From positions 1 through 10,756 of the forward strand of contig WLHG01000020.1 in the NCBI GenBank assembly GCA_009702845.1: 10,756 nt of DNA. The letters are read 5' to 3'. The position numbers were made by a program, and so were the translations under genes. Positions 1 through 5,982 of this stretch are shown piece after piece (position 1 is the first letter of the stretch; each line of letters starts with the position of its first letter). This stretch comes from Actinomycetota bacterium. GTDB taxonomy: Bacteria; Actinomycetota; Actinomycetes; Nanopelagicales; Nanopelagicaceae. The notes beneath the pieces are model-generated. The model saw only the letters and a program-made list of their open reading frames with translations, was not told where the DNA came from and searched no databases.

Positions 1-407
1 AGAGCTGCCAATGTCTCATCCAGAGGAGTGTTGGAATCCCAGGCATGGATCTGCCAGATATCAACAAACTCACTTCCCAAGCGAGCTAGTGATTTATCAA
101 GCTCGGAAATCAATGACTGGCGTGAAGCGTCGACGTTTCTTTGACCATCTGGAAAACTTAAGCCCGACTTTGTTGCAATTACCAACTCATCGCGATTGAC
201 GAGCGTTCCAACTAATCCACCAATAACTCTTTCGCTATCGCCATCGCCATATGTATTTGCCGTGTCTAAGAAATTGCCACCTGCATCTAAGTATGCCCGG
301 CACTGATCTGCCGCTTCATGTTCATCTGTATCTCGTCCCCATGTCATGGTTCCAAGACCCAAACGCGAGAGCATCAACCCGCTGTTACCGGCTTTGCGCA
401 TTTCCAT
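1..407 (-). CDS. aldo/keto reductase, N-terminal 135 residues (partial)
   Basis: NAD(P)H-dependent oxidoreductase of the aldo/keto reductase superfamily, probably cytosolic; the substrate cannot be read from sequence. Reading leftward from ATG at 407, the protein opens with MEMRKAGNSG and shows the beta-barrel start LSRLGLGTMTWG (residues 13-24). The family's catalytic tetrad is visible: Asp48 and Tyr53 in FLDTANTYGDGDSE, Lys80 in VIATKSG, and His121 in IWQIHAW. This fits the branch that acts on small carbonyls or sugars. The gene leaves the window at base 1, so the C-terminal cofactor-binding half is unseen. ATG at 407 is preferred over the in-frame ATG at 401 because a TAAGGT hexamer ends six bases before it. 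It is divergent from the phosphatase gene, with 51 bases between starts. Confidence 0.9.
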   Translation of the reverse strand, partial: MEMRKAGNSGLMLSRLGLGTMTWGRDTDEHEAADQCRAYLDAGGNFLDTANTYGDGDSERVIGGLVGTLVNRDELVIATKSGLSFPDGQRNVDASRQSLISELDKSLARLGSEFVDIWQIHAWDSNTPLDETLAA

Positions 408-413
408 GGGGCG

Positions 414-419
414 ACCTTA
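414..419 (-). promoter_or_regulatory. candidate -10 (TAAGGT), leaderless start of aldo/keto reductase
   Basis: On the minus strand TAAGGT is followed by CGCCCC and then the ATG at 407. TANNNT is the actinobacterial -10 consensus, and a six-base gap would place +1 on the A of the start codon. The preceding bases TGC give an extended -10 (TGN). The AAGG within it could instead act as a weak Shine-Dalgarno site, so leaderless transcription is an inference. No clear -35 is visible. Confidence 0.45.
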
Positions 420-445
420 GCAAGGCGGTCTAGGAAAAGCTGCGA

Positions 446-451
446 TAGCCT
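446..451 (+). promoter_or_regulatory. candidate -10 (TAGCCT) for the phosphatase-mshC unit
   Basis: TAGCCT matches TANNNT and ends seven bases before the ATG at 459. No purine-rich Shine-Dalgarno site lies upstream of that ATG, which favours a leaderless transcript. Nearly the same 12-mer, TGCGRTAGCCTT, recurs upstream of tatA at 8702-8713. No convincing -35 is seen. Confidence 0.4.
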
Positions 452-458
452 TAGCTTT

Positions 459-1136
459 ATGCAGGTGGTTTTGATTAGACATGCCCATTCCGAGGCCAAT
501 GCCAAGGGCATACTTTCTGGACGAATCTCAGGAGTACATTTATCATCGACTGGATTGAAACAGGCCCAAGAGCTTTCACGCAGACTTGGAGCGATAAAAG
601 TATCGCAACTTCGAATTAGCCCTCTTGAGCGTTGCGTCGAAACGATTTCTCCATGGTGGGAAAGCGTTGGAAGGAAAAGCAATCCGGGTGTCGAGATTTT
701 CAAAGATGACGGGCTTATTGAGGTTGACTATGGCAAATGGAGCGGAAGGAAATTATCTCTTTTATCTAAGAATAAGCTCTGGAAGACTGTGCAAAACAAT
801 CCAAGTGGTATGTACTTTCCATCAGGTGAGGGTTTGGCGCAGATGCAAGAGCGGGCAATGCGGGCAGTCTACGGTGCTATTGAATCTAAAAGAAAAGGCG
901 CCACAGTCTTAGTCAGTCACGGAGATGTGATTAAATCTATTGTTGCATCGGCACTTGGACTGCATCTCGATGGTTTTCAACGCATTGTTGTTGATCCAGC
1001 ATCGGTCTCTGTCATTGACTTCAGCGGAGATAATCCTCGAATAATACTTCTCAATGATTCTCGCGCAGATTTGGAGAGTTTTATAAACGCTCCTTATAGA
1101 AAACGTAATCTCTTGGGCGGGGGAGCTGGTAAGTGA
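459..1136 (+). CDS. histidine phosphatase (MSMEG_4193-type phosphomutase family)
   Basis: Cytosolic histidine-phosphatase superfamily enzyme that removes phosphate from a small metabolite through a phosphohistidine intermediate. From ATG 459 it is 225 residues. The phospho-acceptor motif LIRHAHSEAN gives Arg7 and His8. Further active-site residues are Arg58 in SPLERCVET, Glu88 in LIEVDYGKWSG, and His154 in LVSHGDVIK. The reading frame extends upstream to 318, but there it overlaps the reductase gene and has no family similarity, so 459 is chosen. Its GTGA overlap with the DUF3090 gene indicates translational coupling. In Mycobacterium tuberculosis the counterpart of this cluster, as I recall, is Rv2135c-Rv2134c-Rv2133c-mshC. 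The substrate is unknown; the mycothiol link is suggested only by position. Confidence 0.88.
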   Translation: MQVVLIRHAHSEANAKGILSGRISGVHLSSTGLKQAQELSRRLGAIKVSQLRISPLERCVETISPWWESVGRKSNPGVEIFKDDGLIEVDYGKWSGRKLSLLSKNKLWKTVQNNPSGMYFPSGEGLAQMQERAMRAVYGAIESKRKGATVLVSHGDVIKSIVASALGLHLDGFQRIVVDPASVSVIDFSGDNPRIILLNDSRADLESFINAPYRKRNLLGGGAGK

Positions 1137-1639
1137 GTTTCCTCTTTGACTCCGTGGATCGATTTGTTGCAGGAACAGTTGGGCAGCCCGGGGAGAGGGC
1201 CTTCTTTATACAAGCCAAGAGCGGAGTTCGCTTAGTAACGGTCGCTCTAGAGAAGGCTCAAGTCGCAGCCCTTGCTCAAAGACTCGAAATAGTTGTCAAT
1301 GATCTGCGTAAGAATGGTCTTTCGCGTCTTATAGCCTCTGAAACTAGAGATGATGCACCTCTTGATACGCCAATTGAACCGGAGTTTGAAATAGGTGCAA
1401 TCTCTATGGCATGGGATGAAACTCAATCGATGATGATAATAGAGCTTTTCGAAATTACTTCGGAGGAGGAAGAGCCAGAGAACTGTTTAAGAGTTTCGTT
1501 GAATCTATCCGTGTGTGATGCATTTGTTAAGAGATCAAAAGCGCTCATTGGTGCAGGGCGATTACCCTGCCCATTCTGTGGAATCCCCATAGATGCCCAA
1601 GGCCATCTCTGTCCGAGGGCAAATGGTTATCGACGATAA
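1133..1639 (+). CDS. DUF3090 family protein with C-terminal zinc-ribbon-like motif
   Basis: Conserved actinobacterial protein of unknown function, 168 residues, close to the family's usual size of roughly 180-200. The start is GTG 1133, which overlaps the phosphatase stop (GTGA) and sits behind a strong purine-rich ribosome site (GGGGGAG near 1119-1125). The body is soluble, with an acidic stretch at 110-116. The C-terminus carries CPFC at 146-149 followed by GHLCPR (His158, Cys160), ending in NGYRR. This C-x2-C...H-x-C arrangement could bind a metal and is the family's signature end. There is no signal peptide or membrane segment. It lies between the phosphatase and the kinase-like gene of the mshC cluster. 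A structural or adaptor role is possible, but no activity is known to me. Confidence 0.88.
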   Translation: MSFLFDSVDRFVAGTVGQPGERAFFIQAKSGVRLVTVALEKAQVAALAQRLEIVVNDLRKNGLSRLIASETRDDAPLDTPIEPEFEIGAISMAWDETQSMMIIELFEITSEEEEPENCLRVSLNLSVCDAFVKRSKALIGAGRLPCPFCGIPIDAQGHLCPRANGYRR

Positions 1640-2327
1640 ATCCGCTCTTCTAACTAGTGGAGATTTAGTAGTAACAGGACGGTTAGTTGATGCTTCCAAC
1701 GCCACTTTATTTGGAGCAGTCACTCATGGCGCAGAGTCAATGAACTGTATTTACAAACCAATAGCCGGAGAGCGACCCTTATGGGATTTCCCAGAGGGAG
1801 CTTTAGCTCATCGCGAATATGCGGCATATGTGTTGAGCGAGCGTTTAGGTTTCAACCTTGTTCCATTAACCATCTTGCGAGATGGTCCATATGGATTTGG
1901 AATGGTGCAAGAGTGGATTGATATAGACGAGAGCATTGATCTCTCACACTATTTTTCAAGTGATGACCCCGCCCTTCGATCGATGGCGATTTTTGATGCG
2001 ATTATAAATAACACTGATAGAAAAATTGGCCACTTACTTCCGAGCCCATCGGGTCATTTGTATGGATGTGACCATGGTGTCACCTTTCATTCACAGGACA
2101 AACTGCGCACCGTGCTCTGGCAATGGTCCGGGGATGACTTAACAGATGGAGAACTCTCGATGCTAAGAGAGAGTCTGAAGAAGTTAGATGGTGAGATCGA
2201 TCTTTCACCATATTTGACTCAAGAGGAACTAGTCGCACTTTCAGTCAGAATACAGAGATTAATTACGACGGCAGTAATGCCTGAACCAAATCCTGATTGG
2301 CCGGCCGTCCCATGGCCTGCATTTTAG
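1623..2327 (+). CDS. SCO1664-family, PI3/PI4-kinase-like protein
   Basis: Conserved actinobacterial protein of unassigned substrate with an atypical kinase-like fold related to PI3/4-kinase and HipA-type enzymes. From ATG 1623 it is 234 residues. Visible elements are the nucleotide-lysine region CIYKPIAGERPLWDFPEG (Lys45, Glu59), a catalytic-loop-like DAIINNTDRKIGHLL (Asp125, Asn129, Asp132, Lys134, His137), and a DFG-like CDHG (Asp150). The frame is open back to ATG 1593. I prefer 1623 because homologues, from memory, begin shortly before the LLTSGDLVVTGRLVDASN block and because GAGGG at 1615-1619 lies just upstream, though its three-base spacing is short. It overlaps the DUF3090 gene by 17 bases. 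Whether it phosphorylates a metabolite, lipid or protein cannot be read here. Confidence 0.85.
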   Translation: MVIDDKSALLTSGDLVVTGRLVDASNATLFGAVTHGAESMNCIYKPIAGERPLWDFPEGALAHREYAAYVLSERLGFNLVPLTILRDGPYGFGMVQEWIDIDESIDLSHYFSSDDPALRSMAIFDAIINNTDRKIGHLLPSPSGHLYGCDHGVTFHSQDKLRTVLWQWSGDDLTDGELSMLRESLKKLDGEIDLSPYLTQEELVALSVRIQRLITTAVMPEPNPDWPAVPWPAF

Positions 2328-2339
2328 AGCGGCATTAAC

Positions 2340-2345
2340 TAGGAT
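2340..2345 (+). promoter_or_regulatory. candidate -10 (TAGGAT) or Shine-Dalgarno site before mshC
   Basis: TAGGAT is followed by exactly six bases and then GTG 2352, the geometry of a leaderless start. The embedded AGGA, seven bases from the GTG, is also an acceptable Shine-Dalgarno site. Because mshC follows the upstream gene by only 24 bases, this site may serve for translation within an operon, for an internal promoter, or both. Confidence 0.35.
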
Positions 2346-2351
2346 GAGAAC

Positions 2352-3593
2352 GTGAAATCTTGGGCCAGCGTTGACATTCCTATGTTGGATAAAGCCGTTG
2401 TTCTTCCTGCTCTACATCTGACAAACTCAAAATCAGGCGTGAAAGAGTTGGTTCCGCTCAAATCTACTTACCGAATGTATGTCTGCGGGATAACTCCATA
2501 CGACGCGACACATTTAGGCCATGCCGCGACGTATTTAACTTTTGATTTAATCAATAGATTTCTTCGTGCACAAGGCGCCGAGGTCAATTATGTTCAAAAC
2601 ATCACCGATATCGATGATCCATTACTCGAGCGGGCCAAACGCGATGGCCTTGAATGGTCAGAGCTAGCGACTTCTCAGATCAATCTCTTTACTAGCGATA
2701 TGGTCAATCTGCGTGTTATTCCGCCTAAAAATTACATTGGTGCTGTTGAAGCGATTCCTTTGGTAGTAGATGCAATTGAGGATTTACAGAAGAGGGGTTC
2801 GATCTATCCGATTGAAAAGGATTATTATTTTTCAAACTCGCCCGGCTCAACATTCGGAGAGCTTTCGCACCTGAGCCGCTCCGAGATGGAGCTCATCTTC
2901 GCCGAACGTGGGGGCAATCCAAATCTGCTGGGTAAGTTGGATTCTCTCGACTGCCTTGTTTGGATGTCGCAACGAGAGGGGGAGCCCGGCTGGCCATCGA
3001 GTTTTGGTGTTGGACGCCCTGGCTGGCATATCGAATGCACAGCAATTGCAATTGAGTATCTAAAACCCGATCGCGATGAAGAGACACTCATCGATATACA
3101 GGGTGGAGGAAGCGATTTAATCTTTCCTCACCATGAGATGTGTCGCTCTCAAGCAAAGATTCTTACAGGAAAAGAGTTAGCAGCCAACTATGTGCATGCG
3201 GGAATGATTGGTCTCGATGGCGAAAAGATGAGCAAGAGTCTGGGAAATCTGGTTTTAGTTTCTACCTTAGTTTCAAATGGTGTTGATCCAATGGCCATTC
3301 GGCTGGCATTAATGGGCGATCATTATCGAATCGATCGAATGTGGAGCGATGAGATTTTGAAACGCGCAGAGATTTCAATCAAGAGATTAAGGCAGGCCCT
3401 TTCCTTAGATAAGGTTGCCAAGACCGAGGATGTCTTGCAAACCATTACCAGAGCTTTGGCCGATGATCTCAATACCGACCAAGTTGTTAAGGCGATAGAA
3501 GCTTGGGTTGATGCAAGCCTTAGTGGCGATACTGGGGGAGATAAAGAGGTGTTCGTAGATTGCCTGGATGCACTTCTTGGCTTAAAGCTCTAA
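2352..3593 (+). CDS. mshC: MshC, cysteine:1D-myo-inositol 2-amino-2-deoxy-alpha-D-glucopyranoside ligase
   Basis: ATP-dependent ligase that joins cysteine to GlcN-Ins via a cysteinyl-adenylate, the penultimate step of mycothiol synthesis; cytosolic. The 413-residue protein has the class-I cysteinyl-tRNA-synthetase fold without the tRNA-binding tail. It shows MYVCGITPYDATHLGH (zinc ligand Cys45, HIGH motif 54-57), TDIDDPLLERA (85-95), GWHIECTAIA (zinc ligand Cys229), GGGSDLIFPHHE (His260/261) and GEKMSKSLGN (KMSKS 292-296). The ITPYDATHLGHAATYLTFD wording is typical of MshC rather than CysS. The start is GTG 2352; the first 35 residues are variable in the family, and ATG 2382 is a possible later start. 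Its TAA stop interlocks with the stop of the convergent PAC2 gene (four-base overlap). Presence of mshC implies a mycothiol-using actinobacterium. Confidence 0.95.
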   Translation: MKSWASVDIPMLDKAVVLPALHLTNSKSGVKELVPLKSTYRMYVCGITPYDATHLGHAATYLTFDLINRFLRAQGAEVNYVQNITDIDDPLLERAKRDGLEWSELATSQINLFTSDMVNLRVIPPKNYIGAVEAIPLVVDAIEDLQKRGSIYPIEKDYYFSNSPGSTFGELSHLSRSEMELIFAERGGNPNLLGKLDSLDCLVWMSQREGEPGWPSSFGVGRPGWHIECTAIAIEYLKPDRDEETLIDIQGGGSDLIFPHHEMCRSQAKILTGKELAANYVHAGMIGLDGEKMSKSLGNLVLVSTLVSNGVDPMAIRLALMGDHYRIDRMWSDEILKRAEISIKRLRQALSLDKVAKTEDVLQTITRALADDLNTDQVVKAIEAWVDASLSGDTGGDKEVFVDCLDALLGLKL

Positions 3594-4453
3594 TCTGTCC
3601 GACGGCGACGTAAGTAGCGTTCAAACTCTTTTGCGATCATCTCTCCTGAAACATCCGGAATATCGGCTGCATCCTTCGATTTCTCTAGAGCATTAATATA
3701 TTCGGCGATGTCACTATCTTCATTTGCCAAATTATTTATTTCAACTTCCCATGAATCCGCCGAAGCCGCTAGATCATCTTGCGGAATCGCAATAGAGAAG
3801 AGATCTTCTAGCGCATGGATCAATGAGAGAGAGGTTTTTGGTGAGGGTGGATTCGATGCATAGTGGGGGACAGGAGCCCACATCGAGATCGATTCGATGT
3901 CTCGGCGTAGGCAATTATCGTGAATTACACTCAAAATTCCAGTTGGGCCCTCATAAGTAGAAAGCTCTATATTCAGGTGAGACGCGGATTTTGGAGTGAC
4001 GGTACTTAGATTGACAGTGATTGGTCTCGTATGCGGAATATCTGCCAATAATGATCCCAATGTTACAACCATGGATATCTCAAGGTCATCGGCTAAATCT
4101 AAAAGTTCAGCTGCAAATGTCCTCCATTTCATCGATGGCTCCGCACCTTTAACGACTACCAAATCACGTTCAAGATGAGGAAGTGCTATTCCAAATATCT
4201 CGGTACTAGGCCAACTAATATCCCTGATATCTCTCTCGTTTGTAAAAACCCTCGGGCGATTAACCTGAAAATCATAAAACTCCTCAGGATCAATTTCTGC
4301 GATTAGATGGATGATGGCATCGTCATCAGTGTTTTGCCAAGCAGATAGGAGGTGATCGAGCGCGCCCGTTGCAGCCTCTGCCGCATCGTTCCAACCAGAG
4401 AAGGCCACAATCATTACTGGATTTCGTAAGGTAGGTATCTGGTGTATCTCCAC
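3590..4453 (-). CDS. PAC2-family protein (proteasome-assembly-chaperone fold)
   Basis: Conserved actinobacterial cytosolic protein of the PAC2 (PF09754) family, 287 residues from GTG 4453. The start region, IPTLRNPVMIVAFSGWNDAAEAATGAL, is the family's N-terminal signature, and the end EFERYLRRRR is typical of the actinobacterial members. The fold is shared with eukaryotic and archaeal proteasome-assembly chaperones, but the actinobacterial role is not settled. From memory, the Streptomyces protein next to mshC (SCO1662, ParJ) was reported to bind ParA. The frame extends to TTG 4483, but GTG 4453 gives the family-like start and has TAAGGT eight bases upstream. Its stop overlaps the mshC stop, and its start faces away from the HAD gene. 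Confidence 0.85.
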   Translation of the reverse strand: MEIHQIPTLRNPVMIVAFSGWNDAAEAATGALDHLLSAWQNTDDDAIIHLIAEIDPEEFYDFQVNRPRVFTNERDIRDISWPSTEIFGIALPHLERDLVVVKGAEPSMKWRTFAAELLDLADDLEISMVVTLGSLLADIPHTRPITVNLSTVTPKSASHLNIELSTYEGPTGILSVIHDNCLRRDIESISMWAPVPHYASNPPSPKTSLSLIHALEDLFSIAIPQDDLAASADSWEVEINNLANEDSDIAEYINALEKSKDAADIPDVSGEMIAKEFERYLRRRRTD

Positions 4454-4461
4454 ATCAACAA

Positions 4462-4467
4462 ACCTTA
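4462..4467 (-). promoter_or_regulatory. candidate -10 (TAAGGT) for PAC2 gene
   Basis: On the minus strand TAAGGT ends eight bases before GTG 4453. It lies only three bases from the opposing plus-strand hexamer at 4471-4476, so the two would form one compact bidirectional promoter. AAGG could alternatively serve as a weak ribosome site. No -35 is recognised. Confidence 0.35.
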
Positions 4468-4470
4468 CGG

Positions 4471-4476
4471 TAACCT
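4471..4476 (+). promoter_or_regulatory. candidate -10 (TAACCT) for HAD phosphatase gene
   Basis: TAACCT fits TANNNT and ends seven bases before the in-frame GTG at 4484, the leaderless geometry. No Shine-Dalgarno site precedes either GTG 4484 or ATG 4496. This is the main reason for choosing 4484 as the start of the HAD gene. Confidence 0.38.
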
Positions 4477-4483
4477 TCCACAA

Positions 4484-5170
4484 GTGACCAACCCTATGAA
4501 TACCAGTTTTTTTGATGCCGTCTTCTTTGATATGGATGGACTTTTGGTTGACTCAGAACCTTTGTGGTTGGAGTCGGAGACGGAGATTACGGGAGAATTT
4601 GGTTATAGGTGGTCGGAGGCCGACCAAGTTGCCTGTCTTGGCGGCCCACTATCCCGAGTGGGTGAATACATGTTTGAACGATGTAATCATCAGAAATCAC
4701 CCTCATATTTCACACAAAAACTTATAGATGTTCAATGTGCAAAACTACGTGGAAATACACCGTTGATGCCTGGAGTGATGGAGTTAGTTCGGCAGTTGCA
4801 AGATGGGGGCATCCCAACTGCTTTGGTATCTGCAAGTCCTCGAAATATTGTCGATGCCGTTCTTGAAAACCTAGGGGGGAGCCCGTTTCCCTTTTCAATA
4901 AGCAGTGATGATGTAGTTAATACCAAACCACATCCAGATGCATATCTGTTAGCGGCTAAAAAAATTGGTTCTGAAATCTCACGCTCCCTCATATTCGAAG
5001 ACTCCCTGACCGGGGTAGCGGCGGCCAAAGCCAGTGGTGCGTGGCTTATAGCTGTGCCACATTTGGTCGTTGTTTCTGAAAGCGAGCGAGTTCGTAGCAT
5101 CAAATCACTTGAACAACTATCTTATTCAAAGCTGGAGGAGCTTTTTTACGATTTCAGCGTCGATATTTAG
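4484..5170 (+). CDS. HAD superfamily IA hydrolase (phosphatase / phosphomutase-like)
   Basis: Cytosolic haloacid-dehalogenase-type phosphatase; the small-molecule substrate is unknown. From GTG 4484 it is 228 residues. All four HAD motifs are visible: nucleophile and acid Asp16/Asp18 in FFDMDGLLVDSEP, Ser116 in LVSASPR, Lys148 in NTKPHPDAY, and Glu172/Asp173 in IFEDSLTG. The region between motifs I and II is the helical cap of subfamily IA. Motif I wording resembles beta-phosphoglucomutase or 2-deoxyglucose-6-phosphatase relatives. The start could also be ATG 4496 or an upstream GTG 4442, but 4442 would lie inside the PAC2 coding region. The TAG stop overlaps the TAA stop of the convergent nuclease gene by four bases. 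It stands alone as a transcription unit. Confidence 0.9.
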   Translation: MTNPMNTSFFDAVFFDMDGLLVDSEPLWLESETEITGEFGYRWSEADQVACLGGPLSRVGEYMFERCNHQKSPSYFTQKLIDVQCAKLRGNTPLMPGVMELVRQLQDGGIPTALVSASPRNIVDAVLENLGGSPFPFSISSDDVVNTKPHPDAYLLAAKKIGSEISRSLIFEDSLTGVAAAKASGAWLIAVPHLVVVSESERVRSIKSLEQLSYSKLEELFYDFSVDI

Positions 5171-5931
5171 GATACATGAGCTGGACAGATTGTTTTAAAG
5201 AAACACCAATCACATAGTCGACTCGGTTTAGGTGGCCAATAATCCTTCTCTATTGAAATGAAAATATCATCGGCGGTGCGATGTAGGAATTTTTCAGCAG
5301 AGTCAAGATCGGCCAGTGTTGGATTACTTTTTACTAACTTTCCATCACCCAAGTAGATCAATTGAAGTAAGCGGGGGAGTACGCCCGTAGATTTCCAGTA
5401 GAGCAGAGCATAGACCCGGAGTTGGAAGAGGGCTTTTTCCTCCCAGCCGGGTTTCGGTGCCTTTCCCGTTTTGTAATCAACGATTCGTACCTCACCGGTT
5501 GGCGCGACATCGAGGCGATCAACGTAGCCATGGAGGTAGACGTTCTCCTCAAAGTCATTTTCCAGATGCATTTCGCGATGCGTCGCTTCGAAAGTCGTTG
5601 GTTTCTCAAGAGTGAAATAAGTTTCAAGCAACGATGAAGCTCTGTCGAGCCACTCTTTCTCATTGCTTACCATGCCGGCTAATTCGGGTTTAGCCTCTAG
5701 CTGTGCCTGCCACCTAGAAGGCAGCAATTCGATGGCCGTTGCAGGAGTTCGCTCACTTGCAATACTTTCGAAGAGATCGTGAAGGACCGTGTGAACCAAA
5801 GTTCCTCGCTCGGCATCAAGGCTGGGGGGCTGGGGTAGCCGATCTATCGAACGGTACTTGTAGAGTTGTGGACAGTTGTTGTAATCATTGACGCTGCTAG
5901 GCGAAAGCCGAAGTCTGGGATCTGTACTCAC
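5167..5931 (-). CDS. RecB-family PD-(D/E)XK nuclease with Fe-S cysteine set
   Basis: Probable DNA exonuclease of the RecB/Cas4/AddB nuclease group, 254 residues from GTG 5931. The nuclease core includes GTLVHTVLHDLFE (His47), GYVDRLDV (Asp138) and VRIVDYKTGKAP (Asp152, Lys154 of the D-x-K motif). Cys20 in NDYNNCPQLYKYR together with Cys240, Cys243 and Cys249 in CDWCFFKTIC form the four-cysteine 'iron staple' that holds a 4Fe-4S cluster in AddB and Cas4 enzymes. No helicase domain is fused and no CRISPR genes are nearby. In M. tuberculosis the counterpart is, as I recall, Rv2119, also divergent from trmI. The frame extends to TTG 5940, but that codon would lie in the -10 region, so GTG 5931 is chosen. 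A role in DNA repair is likely. Confidence 0.88.
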   Translation of the reverse strand: MSTDPRLRLSPSSVNDYNNCPQLYKYRSIDRLPQPPSLDAERGTLVHTVLHDLFESIASERTPATAIELLPSRWQAQLEAKPELAGMVSNEKEWLDRASSLLETYFTLEKPTTFEATHREMHLENDFEENVYLHGYVDRLDVAPTGEVRIVDYKTGKAPKPGWEEKALFQLRVYALLYWKSTGVLPRLLQLIYLGDGKLVKSNPTLADLDSAEKFLHRTADDIFISIEKDYWPPKPSRLCDWCFFKTICPAHVS

Positions 5932-5938
5932 GTCACGC

Positions 5939-5944
5939 AAGATA
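5939..5944 (-). promoter_or_regulatory. candidate -10 (TATCTT) with upstream TTGTCG for the nuclease gene
   Basis: On the minus strand TATCTT ends seven bases before GTG 5931. Upstream, TTGTCGAGA (plus-strand 5951-5959) resembles the TTGTCRGTG half of the mycobacterial PafBC / RecA-NDp damage promoter. The gap to the -10 is six bases, whereas the consensus I recall has eight. The -10 is a reasonable call; regulation by PafBC is speculative. Confidence 0.4.
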
Positions 5945-5970
5945 CTCGTATCTCGACAAATATTTTCGCC

Positions 5971-5976
5971 TAAGAT
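5971..5976 (+). promoter_or_regulatory. candidate -10 (TAAGAT), leaderless start of trmI-pafBC
   Basis: TAAGAT is followed by ACTCCC and then GTG 5983, so a transcript beginning on that G would be leaderless. No Shine-Dalgarno site is present in the 20 bases before the start, which makes this one of the clearer leaderless cases in the window. It would drive trmI, pafB and pafC together. Confidence 0.5.
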
Positions 5977-5982
5977 ACTCCC

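Larger units (their letters stand above)
5939..5980 (+). repeat. two copies of AAGATACTC in the nuclease-trmI divergent promoter region
   Basis: AAGATACTC occurs at 5939-5947 and again at 5972-5980. Each copy overlaps one of the two candidate -10 hexamers, read on opposite strands. The first copy also begins a short inverted repeat, AGATAC-TC-GTATCT (5940-5953). These could be regulator half-sites or chance; the copies are short. Confidence 0.4.

Noticed and set aside
318..458. Upstream in-frame extension of the phosphatase gene from ATG 318
   Set aside because: It would overlap the reductase gene on the other strand, has no family similarity, and the RHG-type motif begins properly at MQVVLIRHA from ATG 459.
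4442..4483. Upstream GTG 4442 start for the HAD gene and TTG 4483 start for the PAC2 gene
   Set aside because: Both would make the divergent genes overlap head to head and place coding sequence over the candidate -10 hexamers; family-like starts exist downstream in each case.
5167..5931. Four-cysteine nuclease as CRISPR Cas4
   Set aside because: No cas1, cas2 or repeat array is present, and the location beside trmI matches the chromosomal housekeeping homologue in mycobacteria.
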